Assembly (NCBI GenBank): GCA_041485845.1
Contig: JBGPKH010000024.1
Location: forward strand, 1 to 30,048
DNA: 30,048 nt
From: OMOG01 sp041485845
Lineage (GTDB): Bacteria; Acidobacteriota; Terriglobia; Bryobacterales; Bryobacteraceae
Direction of reading: 5' to 3'
The position numbers and the translations under genes are program-made. This document shows, in pieces, positions 16,225 to 24,367 of this stretch (position 1 is its first letter; every line of letters starts with the position of its first letter). The notes under the pieces were generated by a model, which was given only the letters and a program-made list of their open reading frames with translations, ran no database searches and was not told where the DNA came from.

Positions 16225-17178
16225 TCAAGTGGGCCGGCTGACAGCCGGCCGCAGGCTGCCAGCCTGCCCCACGGCGTCAATGGCCACAGCGGCCAGAATG
16301 ATTCCCCCTTGAATTGCCCGTTCCCAGTAGGCGTTGATTCCCAGGAAGGTCAAGGCCGGTCCGATCATGCCCAGCAGGATCACGCCGAGCAGTGTGCCCG
16401 CCACCGTGCCCCGGCCGCCGGTCACCGAAGTTCCGCCGACGATCACCGCGGCGATCACCTGCATCTCGAGCCCCAGCCCCGCGTTGCTCGGCACCTGGTT
16501 GAAGCGCACGGCGTTGAACAGCGCCGCGCAGCCGGTGAGCGCGCCGGTGAGCGCGAACACGCAGAAGACCACACGAGACGGGTCGATCCCCGCCAGTCGT
16601 GCGGCATTCTCGTTCGACCCGGTGGCGTATACCGCGCGGCCGGCGGCCAGGTTGCGCAGGCCCCAGCCGGCCGACGCCAGCAGGATCGTGGCGACGCCGA
16701 TGGTGACGAACTCGCTGGCGGATTGCGATGCGCCGAACCACTGAAAGGATTGCGGCAGGTCCTGGACCCAGGCGCCTTGCGTGATCCAGCGGAGACCGTC
16801 GCGCAGCGCCACCATCACCGCCAGCGTGACCACGATGGCGGGAATGCGCGCGTAAGCCACCAGCACACCGTTGATCGAGCCCATAATCGCGCCGGCCAGG
16901 CAGGCCGCGGCTCCGGCGGCGGGCGTGGGCAGGCCGAGCTTCGCGAAGACGCCCGCGGCCACACTGCATATCGCGAATTGCGAACCCACGGAAATATCGA
17001 TCTGCCCCGTGAGGATCACCAGCGTCATGCCCAGCGCCACAATCAGCACCGGCATGTTGGCCATCAGCAGGTCGCGCAGATTGCCAATGGCGAAGAAGCC
17101 GGGGGCGACGATGGCCAGGACCGCCGACAGCGCCAGGATGGCGGCCACCAGCGAGATTTCGCGGCGGTGATGGCTCAT
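16225..17178 (-). CDS. rhaP: rhamnose-type ABC transporter permease (RhaP-like)
   Basis: A 317-residue inner-membrane permease of the CUT2 sugar importers. It shows the family's helices plus GQIDISVGSQFAI, IPAIVVTLAVMVALRDG and 'VIVGGTSVTGGRGTVAGT'. It should pair with the permease half of the downstream fusion around the ATPase. ATG 17178 overlaps the rhaT stop by four bases (ATGA). The C-terminal VGQAGSLRPAVSRPT is encoded by a REP twin hairpin (16232-16272), so the original end was probably shorter or different. Substrate assignment follows from the RhaS-like partner. Confidence 0.93.
   Translation of the reverse strand: MSHHRREISLVAAILALSAVLAIVAPGFFAIGNLRDLLMANMPVLIVALGMTLVILTGQIDISVGSQFAICSVAAGVFAKLGLPTPAAGAAACLAGAIMGSINGVLVAYARIPAIVVTLAVMVALRDGLRWITQGAWVQDLPQSFQWFGASQSASEFVTIGVATILLASAGWGLRNLAAGRAVYATGSNENAARLAGIDPSRVVFCVFALTGALTGCAALFNAVRFNQVPSNAGLGLEMQVIAAVIVGGTSVTGGRGTVAGTLLGVILLGMIGPALTFLGINAYWERAIQGGIILAAVAIDAVGQAGSLRPAVSRPT
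16232..16272 (-). repeat. REP twin-hairpin repeat, copy 2 (inside the rhaP 3' end)
   Basis: GGCCGGCT-GAC-AGCCGGCC followed by GCAGGCT-GCC-AGCCTGC and CCCAC. Compared with the 7647 and 20520 copies it has seven base differences. Six form three compensating stem pairs; the seventh is in a loop. It encodes the last residues of the permease and sits just before the ribosome site of the next cistron. Confidence 0.88.
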
Positions 17179-18686
17179 GCGGCAGCCCCGCCCAGCGCCA
17201 GGTGCATGATGTTGTGCTGCGTGGCCTCCTCCCGCGAGAGCACTCCCGCGACGGCGCCGGCGTGCATCACGGCAATGCGGTCGCTCATCCCCAGGATCTC
17301 CGGCAGCTCCGAAGAAATCATGACGATCGCTACGCCCTGTTCCGCCAAATCGATCATGATCCGGTGGATCTCGGATTTCGAGCCGACGTCCACGCCCTGT
17401 GTCGGCTCATCCAGGATCAGCACCGTAGGATGAATCGCCAGCCATCGCGCCAGCGCCACCTTCTGCTGATTGCCGCCGGAAAGGGAGCCGGTCTCCGCGT
17501 AAATGGAGCCGGTCTTGATGCGCAACTGCTCCACGTAGCCGCGGGCGAGGCGGCGCTCGCGGACATTGTCGATCATGCCGCGGCGCGAGACGGCCGGCAG
17601 GCACGCCAGGCTGGTGTTGGCGGCGATCGGCAGATCGAGCACTACGCCGTGCTGCCGCCGGTCCTCGGGGACATAGCCCATATGGAGCCCGATGGCGCCG
17701 GCGGGCGAGTGGATGCGCACCGCCTGTCCGCGCAGCAGGATTTCGCCGCCATCCGCCGGAGTCAGACCGAAGAGGGTTTCGGCGAGCTGCGTGCGCCCCG
17801 AGCCCACCAGCCCGGCCAGGCCCAGGATCTCGCCGCTCCGCACCGCCAGCGACACATCGCGGATGCCGGCGGCCCGACTCGAAAGGCCGCGCGTCTCGAG
17901 CACCACGCCGCCGAGAGGGACGTCGTCTCCGGCAAGGACCTGGCGCTTGGGGAAAATCGCGGAGACTTCGCGGCCCACCATGAGGCGGATGAGCTCCGCG
18001 CGATCGACTTCGCTAACTTTGCGCGTGTCGATGGTCTGGCCGTCGCGCAACACGGTCACGCGGTCGGCGATGGTCGAGATCTCTTCCAGGCGATGCGAAA
18101 TATAGACGATCCCGACACCATCGCCGCGCAGCGAGGCGATGACGCGGAAGAGGCTGTCCAATTCCCGCCCGGTCAGCGACGCCGTGGGCTCGTCCAGGAT
18201 CAGCACCTTGGCATCCGCGCCGATGGCCTTGGCGATTTCGACGATCTGCTGCTCCGGCATGCTCAGCGTGGCGACCAGCCGGCCGGGGCGGATCGCGGCG
18301 CCGGCGCGTTCCAGCAGTTGGTTGGCGCGCGTGACCCGAGCCCTCCAGTCGATCCGCCGCCACATGCCCGCGCTCTCGAGCGAAAGGGCAATGTTCTCGG
18401 CGACCGTGAGGTGCGGGAAAAGCGCCGGCTGCTGGTAGACCACGGCGATTCCCAGCGCGCGCGAGTGGGCCGGGCTGTGGTGCGTGAGGAGATGTCCGTT
18501 CAGGGTGAGGGTACCGGAATCCGGCGTGAGCGCGCCAGTCATCACTTGGATGAGCGTCGATTTGCCGGCGCCGTTCTCCCCGATCAGGGCATGCACCTCG
18601 CCCTCGCGGAGCTCGAACGAGACGCCCTTGAGCGCCTGGACTCCGGCAAACGATTTGCTGATGCCGGAAGCGGAGAAGAGGGGCAC
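17175..18686 (-). CDS. rhaT: rhamnose-type sugar ABC transporter ATP-binding protein
   Basis: A 503-residue double ATPase that powers the importer. The first nucleotide-binding domain has Walker A GENGAGKST (about 36-44), an EQQIVEIAKAIG signature region and Walker B VLILDEPTAS. The second has a degenerate P-loop (GLVGSGRTQ), as usual for CUT2 ATPases, the signature LSGGNQQKVALARWL and Walker B LILDEPTQGVDVG. Length fits RbsA/RhaT proteins (about 500). The start is GTG 18686, four bases after the stop of the upstream secreted protein, so the two belong to one operon. The permease start overlaps its stop. 'rhaT' here means the ABC ATPase of the Rhizobium-type rhamnose system, not the E. coli symporter. 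Confidence 0.93.
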   Translation of the reverse strand: MPLFSASGISKSFAGVQALKGVSFELREGEVHALIGENGAGKSTLIQVMTGALTPDSGTLTLNGHLLTHHSPAHSRALGIAVVYQQPALFPHLTVAENIALSLESAGMWRRIDWRARVTRANQLLERAGAAIRPGRLVATLSMPEQQIVEIAKAIGADAKVLILDEPTASLTGRELDSLFRVIASLRGDGVGIVYISHRLEEISTIADRVTVLRDGQTIDTRKVSEVDRAELIRLMVGREVSAIFPKRQVLAGDDVPLGGVVLETRGLSSRAAGIRDVSLAVRSGEILGLAGLVGSGRTQLAETLFGLTPADGGEILLRGQAVRIHSPAGAIGLHMGYVPEDRRQHGVVLDLPIAANTSLACLPAVSRRGMIDNVRERRLARGYVEQLRIKTGSIYAETGSLSGGNQQKVALARWLAIHPTVLILDEPTQGVDVGSKSEIHRIMIDLAEQGVAIVMISSELPEILGMSDRIAVMHAGAVAGVLSREEATQHNIMHLALGGAAA

Positions 18687-18690
18687 CGTT

Positions 18691-20013
18691 CTACTTTAAC
18701 CGCACTCCGACGTCTTTGCCGCGGGGCAATTCCAGTTGGAGGATGCCCCCCGGGTCCGTGGCGGCTTCGAACAGCTCCTCATCGTCGATCTCCACTTGAT
18801 AAGTGTGGCGCGGCTCCAGGCCCACGATGAAGACGGGCTGCTCATCCTCGATCGTGAGGCGGAAGGTGCGCGAGCTCTGCCCCAGCAACACCACCGCCTC
18901 CGCCAGCGAGATGGGGGCCGCGGCGCGCTGCGGATCGACCAGGGTCGCGCGACCGTCCTCGAACAACTGCATCACGCCGTCGAAATAACCGAACCACCTG
19001 GCGGATTCTTCCCAGCTCGAGCGCACGAAGAGCTTGCCGAACTCCGGATTGTAGTAGACCAGCGGCACCAGGTAGTAACTGAGGCCGGGCTGATAGGGAT
19101 TGGCCCACAGGAACTCGTAAGGCGTACCGAAGGTGCCGTGGAGCATGAACCGGTCGTGCATCAGCCAGCCCTGGAGCACCTGGGCGTAGGGAGCGTTGGT
19201 GTCGTACGCCACCATGGCGAGTTGCGCCACGCGCGACAAGTTCGCCAGGCGCACGTCGGGCTCCCCGGGCTTGCGCTCGGCGCCGATATAATATTCGCCG
19301 TCCGGGCCTTCATAGGTCGCCGGGTAGTAGCTCACCAGGTGTTCGATGGGGAAGTCCTTGAAGAAGTGCGCGGCGGATTCGCGAAGATCGAGAAGCGTGT
19401 TGTCGCGCACCGCGTGCAGCAGCTCGAAGAGGGCATAGGCATCGTCGCGGGCCACCACGCTGCGGCCGCTGGTGAGCGCCGGCGCCATCTTGCCTTCCCA
19501 CCACGCACGGACCACGCGCTCGAGCTCGCGCTGGGGTGTTTGCGGAACGTGATCGTACAGCGCAATGGCGGCCATGGTCCGCGACCGCACGGTAACGATA
19601 CTGTCGTCGGAAGGCGGGGCGGTGATGGCCTTTTCGAGCCGCGCCCCGAGGTCGCGGCGTTGCGCCTCGGTGAGCACTTCCTGGCACCAGTCGAACACGA
19701 TGGCCTGTTGGCGCACGTCACTTCCCGGACCGAGCGCCCAGGCGACGGCCTGCCGTCCGGCCTCGGCATCTGCGGAGATCTGGTAATACAGCGCCTGTGC
19801 AAAGCCGGGTTCCGGCATAGGGGCCTTGCCCGCGACGAAGGCCTCGAACTGCTGCCACCGGGGGGACTTGCGCTCGCGCTCGCGCTTGAGCAGGCGGAGC
19901 CGGGAGGGCCGCAGCATGAGGCGGGGATGCTCGGTGGCGACGGCTACCGGGTCGCCGGACTGCGCACCGAGGGGGATGGCACTAAGGAGAATTATGCAGA
20001 AGAGGGGCCGCAC
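18691..20013 (-). CDS. secreted heparinase II/III- or alginate-lyase-like toroid protein
   Basis: A protein of about 440 residues that leads the sugar-transport operon. From GTG 20013 it begins with a clear signal peptide (MRPLFCIILLSAIPLGAQS). The region 'TEHPRLMLRPSRLRLLKRERE' is typical of the start of heparinase II/III-type alpha/alpha-toroid proteins. A helical body follows with FDWCQEVLTEAQRRDLG, an aromatic stretch (SYYPATYEGPDGEYYIG, WANPYQPGLSYYLVPLVYYNPE), and a beta-rich C-terminus. I did not see enough of a defined active site to name an enzyme; it may be a lyase, hydrolase or binding protein for polysaccharide. An alternative GTG start lies at 20040. The link to a rhamnose-type importer suggests work on a rhamnose-containing glycan (inference). 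Confidence 0.8.
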   Translation of the reverse strand: MRPLFCIILLSAIPLGAQSGDPVAVATEHPRLMLRPSRLRLLKRERERKSPRWQQFEAFVAGKAPMPEPGFAQALYYQISADAEAGRQAVAWALGPGSDVRQQAIVFDWCQEVLTEAQRRDLGARLEKAITAPPSDDSIVTVRSRTMAAIALYDHVPQTPQRELERVVRAWWEGKMAPALTSGRSVVARDDAYALFELLHAVRDNTLLDLRESAAHFFKDFPIEHLVSYYPATYEGPDGEYYIGAERKPGEPDVRLANLSRVAQLAMVAYDTNAPYAQVLQGWLMHDRFMLHGTFGTPYEFLWANPYQPGLSYYLVPLVYYNPEFGKLFVRSSWEESARWFGYFDGVMQLFEDGRATLVDPQRAAAPISLAEAVVLLGQSSRTFRLTIEDEQPVFIVGLEPRHTYQVEIDDEELFEAATDPGGILQLELPRGKDVGVRLK

Positions 20014-20113
20014 AGTCCCGATTGTGTCATAGCGACACACTGCCTGCCCACCAGTCCACAGGGCGCCGCGGGCACGGTCCTGAAAATATTTGATTCCAAA
20101 GGGCGTCCAGCGA

Positions 20114-20142
20114 TTGACACTTGGGTATCCGATTGCTAATCA
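20114..20142 (+). promoter_or_regulatory. sigma70-like promoter upstream of candidate RNA
   Basis: A perfect TTGACA (20114-20119) is followed at 15-17 bases by a weaker -10, either GCTAAT (20135-20140) or TAATCA (20137-20142). Initiation would fall at about 20148-20150, some 30 bases before the first stem of the candidate RNA. The -35 is strong; the -10 is only fair. Confidence 0.35.
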
Positions 20143-20148
20143 TGGTTC

Positions 20149-20303
20149 TGAATTGGCGAAGTAACTTTCAAACCTGCCCTCTGCTGCAACAGGCAGGCGG
20201 AAGAAGAGTGAGCCGAAGAGACAGCGTGCTTGCGGGAGCCGATGTTTGCAATAGTTTTAGCTCACTATTCTTCCCTTGTTGGTTGTCGCAGAGGGGTTTT
20301 TTT
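20149..20303 (+). ncRNA. candidate structured small RNA (family not assigned)
   Basis: Nested complementary segments form a rod. CCCTCTGC (20177-20184) pairs with GCAGAGGG (20288-20295), and CAACA (20187-20191) with TGTTG (20277-20281). The 15-base GGAAGAAGAGTGAGC (20199-20213) pairs with 20260-20274 with one mismatch. A small apical stem (about 20223-20244) is flanked by an open bubble. The 3' end is followed by seven Ts (20297-20303), so the closing stem doubles as an intrinsic terminator. CCTGCC (20173-20178) can instead pair with GGCAGG (20192-20197), giving an alternative fold. Size (about 155 nt) and the rod-with-bubble shape recall 6S RNA, but I saw no diagnostic conserved sequence. 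The 5' end is inferred from the promoter. Confidence 0.42.
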
Positions 20304-20463
20304 GTCAACGTTTTCATACGATCTCTCCGTGGATCACGGGTAGCGGTTGTTGTCTGGCATTTTTGGTAAGGAGAACAATTGGACGCGGACCTGACCAGGA
20401 ATGGACCGACATAAGCTGATCACCAGATAGCCCGACGCCGGATCCCAGCCCAACTTGGGCGAG

Positions 20464-20519
20464 CCGCATCGGATTGAGTCCCGAAAGCCATGGGGCCGAT
20501 CCGGTGCGGTTTTTCTTTT
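20464..20519 (+). terminator. strong intrinsic terminator
   Basis: CCGCATCGGATT (20464-20475) pairs with GATCCGGTGCGG (20498-20509), 12 bp with two G-U pairs, and inner CCC/GGG pairing. It is followed directly by TTTTTCTTTT. No plus-strand protein gene precedes it within the intergenic region, so it either ends an RNA or backs up the 20303 terminator. CCGGATC at 20438-20444 can compete for GATCCGG (20498-20504). Confidence 0.7.
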
Positions 20520-20560
20520 GTGGGGCAGGTTGTCAACCTGCGGCCGATTGTCAATCGGCC
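20520..20560 (+). repeat. REP twin-hairpin repeat, copy 3
   Basis: GCAGGTT-GTC-AACCTGC and GGCCGATT-GTC-AATCGGCC preceded by GTGGG. Identical over 41 bases to the reverse complement of 7647-7687. It begins at the end of the T-run of the upstream terminator and is followed by a third hairpin at 20562-20578. Confidence 0.9.
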
Positions 20561-20583
20561 AGCCGAGCGAAGCTCGGCCATCG

Positions 20584-20877
20584 TCAATAGCTCAACGTCC
20601 CCGTCCGCGGCTCTTCTTCCGGATTCGGCAAATACAGCGTCTTGCAGTGCTCACACCGGTACACTTCGGCATCGGGTCCGAACTTTTTCTTGACCTCGTC
20701 GCCGAAAAAGTACCAGCGCTTCAGATGGCCGGCGCAAAGCTTGCCCTTTTCGTCTTTCTCGTTGCAGGCGCGCATGCGCGGCGTGCGCCGTTTGACCTTG
20801 GCGCCGTCGCTGAGCGTGGCCACCAGTTCGGCAACCGGGACCGGCTTGTCGGAAACCGTGTATTTCGGGTTCGCCAT
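20584..20877 (-). CDS. small four-cysteine (possible zinc-ribbon) protein
   Basis: A 97-residue cytoplasmic protein that I do not recognise by name. Four cysteines (38, 48, 75, 78) lie in 'RACNEKDEKGKLC' and YRCEHCKTLY, the spacing of a split zinc knuckle. The rest is basic and charged (GAKVKRRTPRMRA, GDEVKKKFGPDAEVYRCEHC). A nucleic-acid or ribosome association is conceivable but unsupported. ATG 20877 starts the coherent protein; a longer in-frame extension to 21804 is only antisense to the subtilase gene. The gene lies 35 bp downstream of the subtilase stop on the same strand. No good ribosome site is visible. Confidence 0.8.
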   Translation of the reverse strand: MANPKYTVSDKPVPVAELVATLSDGAKVKRRTPRMRACNEKDEKGKLCAGHLKRWYFFGDEVKKKFGPDAEVYRCEHCKTLYLPNPEEEPRTGTLSY

Positions 20878-20912
20878 AGGGAGAATGACGAGTATACCAG
20901 GAAGAGGCCGGC

Positions 20913-23900
20913 CTACTTTACGGGAATGGTCGACGCCTTGGACGTCTGGCCGCCGATCGCCACCGTGATCGACGGAGTTCCGGCCGCGACCCCGGCGGGA
21001 ATCGTCACGTTGATCTGGTATAGCCCGGGGAATCCGGGCGCCAGTCCGCTGAACGAGACCGCCGCCTGCTGTCCGCCGACGGTCACCACCGGCTGCGTCT
21101 TGGTGGTGGACAGCGGATTGGCGGACGCCGGAGTACAGCTCGCAGGTTGATTGTTCACCGGGCCCAATCCGTTCCCGAACAGTTCCACCACGTCCCCGGG
21201 GCGCACTGGAGTGTTTGCCGTGACAATGTTTCCCTGCGTGGCATTGACCGCCGCCACGATGCCGTTTCCTTCGAAAAACGACGGCGTGTAGTCTGCGAGC
21301 GTCGCCGTGACCACGTTTCCGAAGATTCCCCCGTCCACGATCACCTTGACCTGCGCGGACGATTGCCCCTGCAACTCCCAGGGCGCCTGCAAATTGATCT
21401 GGCCCGGGCTCACGAAGCTCAAACACCCGGGAACGCTGATCCCCGCCGAGGGCGCATCGAAGCTGACGTTCGCGAAATCGAGCGATAACGGAAGAATCGG
21501 CGTAGTTTCCAGATCGCCGCTGGAGTTGGTGAGAAAATCGGCGTCCACCAGGTTCGATCCGAAGATCGTCACGTACGACCCGGGGGCCACAGGGCTCTGG
21601 AAATTCGCCGCATTCACCACCCCGCCCGTCGCCTTGATCTGCGGTTGCGCGATGATGAAAGCGCCTAACTGGAACGTAGTGCCGGCCGCCCTGGCGGTGA
21701 TCGTCGGGTTGCTGATCGACGAACCAAGTATCGCTTCGACGTAGGCGATCCCGTAGTTGTCGGTGTTGCACGACGTGGACACCGGGGTGTTGTTCGGTGA
21801 GCACGCAGGCTCGCCCGAAACACTCTGCAACGTCAGCGAGCCTCTCGGCGAAACGGAGAACGACACCGGGCTCCCGACGACCGGCGCCCCGAACTGGTCG
21901 ACCACATGGACCGCGAGTGTGCCGCCATCCGTGCCGGGCGTCCCGAACGCAAACGGGAAAATCGGATTGGCATTGTAGGCCACCCCGTCGCCCACAATGA
22001 ACAGGTACGGCAGGCGCAGCGAAACGCCGGTGGCCTTCAGGGTGACAGCGCCGGAGTAAGAGCCGGCGGCCGGCACAGTGCCCGACAAAGTCACCGCGAG
22101 TGTGGTGTTGGCCCCCGCCGCGAGTGTGATGCTCGGCTTGTCAACTGCTACGGTGATTCCCGCTACCGTGGTGTTCGCCGCCACCGCCGCCGTGAGGGTC
22201 ACCGCCGCCGTACCCCGATTGGCGATGGTGATCGTCCGGTTGACCGGCAGCCCTCCAGTCTTCACAAACCCCAGCGAAATCGTAGACGGCTCGGCGGTGA
22301 CAGTGGCGTTGACGGCTGCTCCCGCATCGAGGCGGCCGGCTCCCAACCCCTCGACATCCACGACGTCGCCGAAGTCGTCGACCGTCACATCCTGGGCGGC
22401 GGAGTTCAGCAGGGCCGACTTGACCTGCGTCCCTGTGTAATTCGGATGAGCCTGTTTTACCAGCGCCGCGGCGCCTGCCACAATCGGTGTCGAGAAGCTC
22501 GTGCCATCCGCGGCAATATAACGATTCGTGCTGTAGAGTTCGCCTTGCGGGTCGTAGTTCTGGGCCGCCATGTACAGGCCGGAGGAGATCGGAAACGTCA
22601 GTTGCGAGTCAAACCCTCCGACCGCTGCCAGGTCGGGCTTGATAATTCCATCCGGAGCAGGGCCGAAAGAGGAATAGCTGGCAAGCTGATTGGGGCCGGC
22701 GGGGCTGAGCCCATTCGACTGGCTGTAAGTATTCGCGTCGGTCTCCAGGCCGGCGAGATCGATGGTGACCGTCTGGCCCGCGTTGGCCTTGATATAGGTC
22801 TGAAGCGCCACGCCATCGGCGTTCGAAATCATGACAGCAGGCCCCGTAAATGAAAGTCCCGAGGGGCTGATCAGCGGCGCGGAATCCGCCATATAAAAGA
22901 TCACGCCGGTGGCGCCGGCCAACTGCGCATTGCTCGCCTTCGAAGCGAAGCTGCACGTGCCGCGCTGGATCAACGCGTAGGAACCGAGCAGGGAAAAAGC
23001 AGGCAGCGCCGTGCAAGCCAGCCCGTCGTTGCCCAGCGTGGTGACGTCCACCAGGGGTCCCGTATTGGCCCCAAGCTGAGAGGGGGCGAAGCTCGCGTCG
23101 GTAACTTCTGCCGCGACTCCTTTAAGGCTCGACGGCGCGCTCGCGGCATTTACGCTGACGCTCGGGGTCATCAAATGTGAGTTCGTTGTGGCGGTCACCG
23201 CGATCACGGATGGCGCCGTGGCCGGCGACGAAATAGAGTCGAAGTACGGATATTGACCGCCGTTGAAGTAGGCCTCGTTTCCCGCGTTGCCGGCCGCGAC
23301 GACAATGATCATTCCGGCCTTTGCCGCCGCCTCATACGCGGCCGCTACCGGATCGCAAGCGACTCCCGCCGCGACTCCGCAGACTGTCCCGGTGTCGAGC
23401 GCGCCCGTCAACGCGATTCCACCGAACGACAGGCTCGCGACATCCATGCCATCGCTGAGGGCATCCTTCACTGCCTCGATCAGCACCTGGTCGTCCGTAC
23501 CGTCGTTCACCCCAGGCGATCCCGAGATCTTGTAGTTGCCGAGGAATGCCTTGGGAGCCATACCCGTGAAAGTCACGGTGCCGGTATTCGTATTCCCCGC
23601 GGCGACCGACGCGGTTGCAGTCCCATGGCCAAGGCGATCGCGCGGCGAATAGTCGTCGGGGATCGATTGCGCCGCCGGATTCTTCGGGTCGGTCACGAAA
23701 GACATCGCGAGATCCCGAACATAGCTGCGCGCCACGATTACCTTGTTGTTGGTGTACGCGCAGTCTTCCGGGTGGCCCGCCGTACACTTGGGAAAGCCCG
23801 CCGGCACGGTCAGCGTGGAATCCTGAAACGCCGGATGGGTCTGGTCGATGCCGGAGTCGAGAATCGCGATTTTGATTCCCTTTCCGGCGTTGCCCTGTCC

Positions 23901-24326
23901 GCCGAGCACGTTCCAGGCGGCCGGCGCGTTCATGAGTTGCACAGCCTTGTTCATGGACGGCTTGAAACGCCGCATCGGGCGGATGCCGAGGACCCCCGGA
24001 AGGCTCTGTAATTCCGCCAGACGATCCGGCGTGGCGCTCACAAAGATAGCGTTCAGCAGCGTGGACTCGGTCCCCGTGACCTTGATTTGGCGCGACTCGA
24101 TTTCCCGCACGATGGCCGCCTGCTTCCCTTCGATCTGCAGCCGGTACGCCACCGCCGGCGCGCCCCGCATCAGTTCCAGGCCGGCAAAGCGGGAGGCCAC
24201 CGGAGGATCTTCCAGGATCACGGTATAGCGGTTCGGAATAAACTGGCCAAAGGCGGGCAAGCTACACAGAATAAATGGCAAAAGGAAGTATCGAGGCGTG
24301 GCAAAAGAGCGGCTTAACATGTTCAT
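20913..24326 (-). CDS. secreted S8 subtilisin-like protease with PA insert and Solibacter-type C-terminal domain
   Basis: A 1137-residue exported serine protease. A signal peptide (about 1-28, SFATPRYFLLPFILCSLPAFGQ region) and an I9-type propeptide (about 30-115) come first. The catalytic triad is Asp157 (IAILDSGID), His234 (RLGHGTATA) and Ser610 (DGTSFSTPIVAG). The large gap before the serine holds a PA domain (about 400-520; LIQRGTCSFASKASNAQLAGATGVIFY). Beta-sandwich domains follow, then a TIGR03437-like C-terminal domain (GGVVNAANFQSPVAPGSYVTIFGSNL). It probably degrades extracellular protein. ATG 24326 is preferred over a TTG at 24371; no clear ribosome site is seen for either. It begins 41 bp after the PIN toxin stop on the same strand and may partly be read from that promoter. 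Confidence 0.95.
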   Translation of the reverse strand: MNMLSRSFATPRYFLLPFILCSLPAFGQFIPNRYTVILEDPPVASRFAGLELMRGAPAVAYRLQIEGKQAAIVREIESRQIKVTGTESTLLNAIFVSATPDRLAELQSLPGVLGIRPMRRFKPSMNKAVQLMNAPAAWNVLGGQGNAGKGIKIAILDSGIDQTHPAFQDSTLTVPAGFPKCTAGHPEDCAYTNNKVIVARSYVRDLAMSFVTDPKNPAAQSIPDDYSPRDRLGHGTATASVAAGNTNTGTVTFTGMAPKAFLGNYKISGSPGVNDGTDDQVLIEAVKDALSDGMDVASLSFGGIALTGALDTGTVCGVAAGVACDPVAAAYEAAAKAGMIIVVAAGNAGNEAYFNGGQYPYFDSISSPATAPSVIAVTATTNSHLMTPSVSVNAASAPSSLKGVAAEVTDASFAPSQLGANTGPLVDVTTLGNDGLACTALPAFSLLGSYALIQRGTCSFASKASNAQLAGATGVIFYMADSAPLISPSGLSFTGPAVMISNADGVALQTYIKANAGQTVTIDLAGLETDANTYSQSNGLSPAGPNQLASYSSFGPAPDGIIKPDLAAVGGFDSQLTFPISSGLYMAAQNYDPQGELYSTNRYIAADGTSFSTPIVAGAAALVKQAHPNYTGTQVKSALLNSAAQDVTVDDFGDVVDVEGLGAGRLDAGAAVNATVTAEPSTISLGFVKTGGLPVNRTITIANRGTAAVTLTAAVAANTTVAGITVAVDKPSITLAAGANTTLAVTLSGTVPAAGSYSGAVTLKATGVSLRLPYLFIVGDGVAYNANPIFPFAFGTPGTDGGTLAVHVVDQFGAPVVGSPVSFSVSPRGSLTLQSVSGEPACSPNNTPVSTSCNTDNYGIAYVEAILGSSISNPTITARAAGTTFQLGAFIIAQPQIKATGGVVNAANFQSPVAPGSYVTIFGSNLVDADFLTNSSGDLETTPILPLSLDFANVSFDAPSAGISVPGCLSFVSPGQINLQAPWELQGQSSAQVKVIVDGGIFGNVVTATLADYTPSFFEGNGIVAAVNATQGNIVTANTPVRPGDVVELFGNGLGPVNNQPASCTPASANPLSTTKTQPVVTVGGQQAAVSFSGLAPGFPGLYQINVTIPAGVAAGTPSITVAIGGQTSKASTIPVK

Positions 24327-24367
24327 TCGACGAAAAATAAGGGCCTGAGGTTTCGGGTTAATTCGGT

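Larger units (their letters stand above)
20041..20583. other. 543-bp intergenic region with candidate RNAs and REP copy
   Basis: No protein gene is supported here. It separates the start of the toroid-protein operon (leftward) from the stop of the small four-cysteine gene (also leftward). It contains a promoter-like sequence, a rod-shaped hairpin ending in seven Ts, a second GC-rich terminator with a T-run, a REP twin hairpin, and an extra GCCGAGC-GAA-GCTCGGC hairpin (20562-20578). The main items are listed separately. Confidence 0.75.

Noticed and set aside
20379..20414. Eleven-residue leader ORF (TTG start) with AAGGAG upstream, before the 20464 terminator
   Set aside because: The ribosome site is good, but the peptide has no run of regulatory codons and no gene follows on that strand, so leader-peptide attenuation is not supported.
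20584..21804. 406-codon minus-strand frame including the small four-cysteine protein
   Set aside because: The first 309 codons overlap the subtilase gene in another frame with no coherent protein. The real gene starts at ATG 20877.
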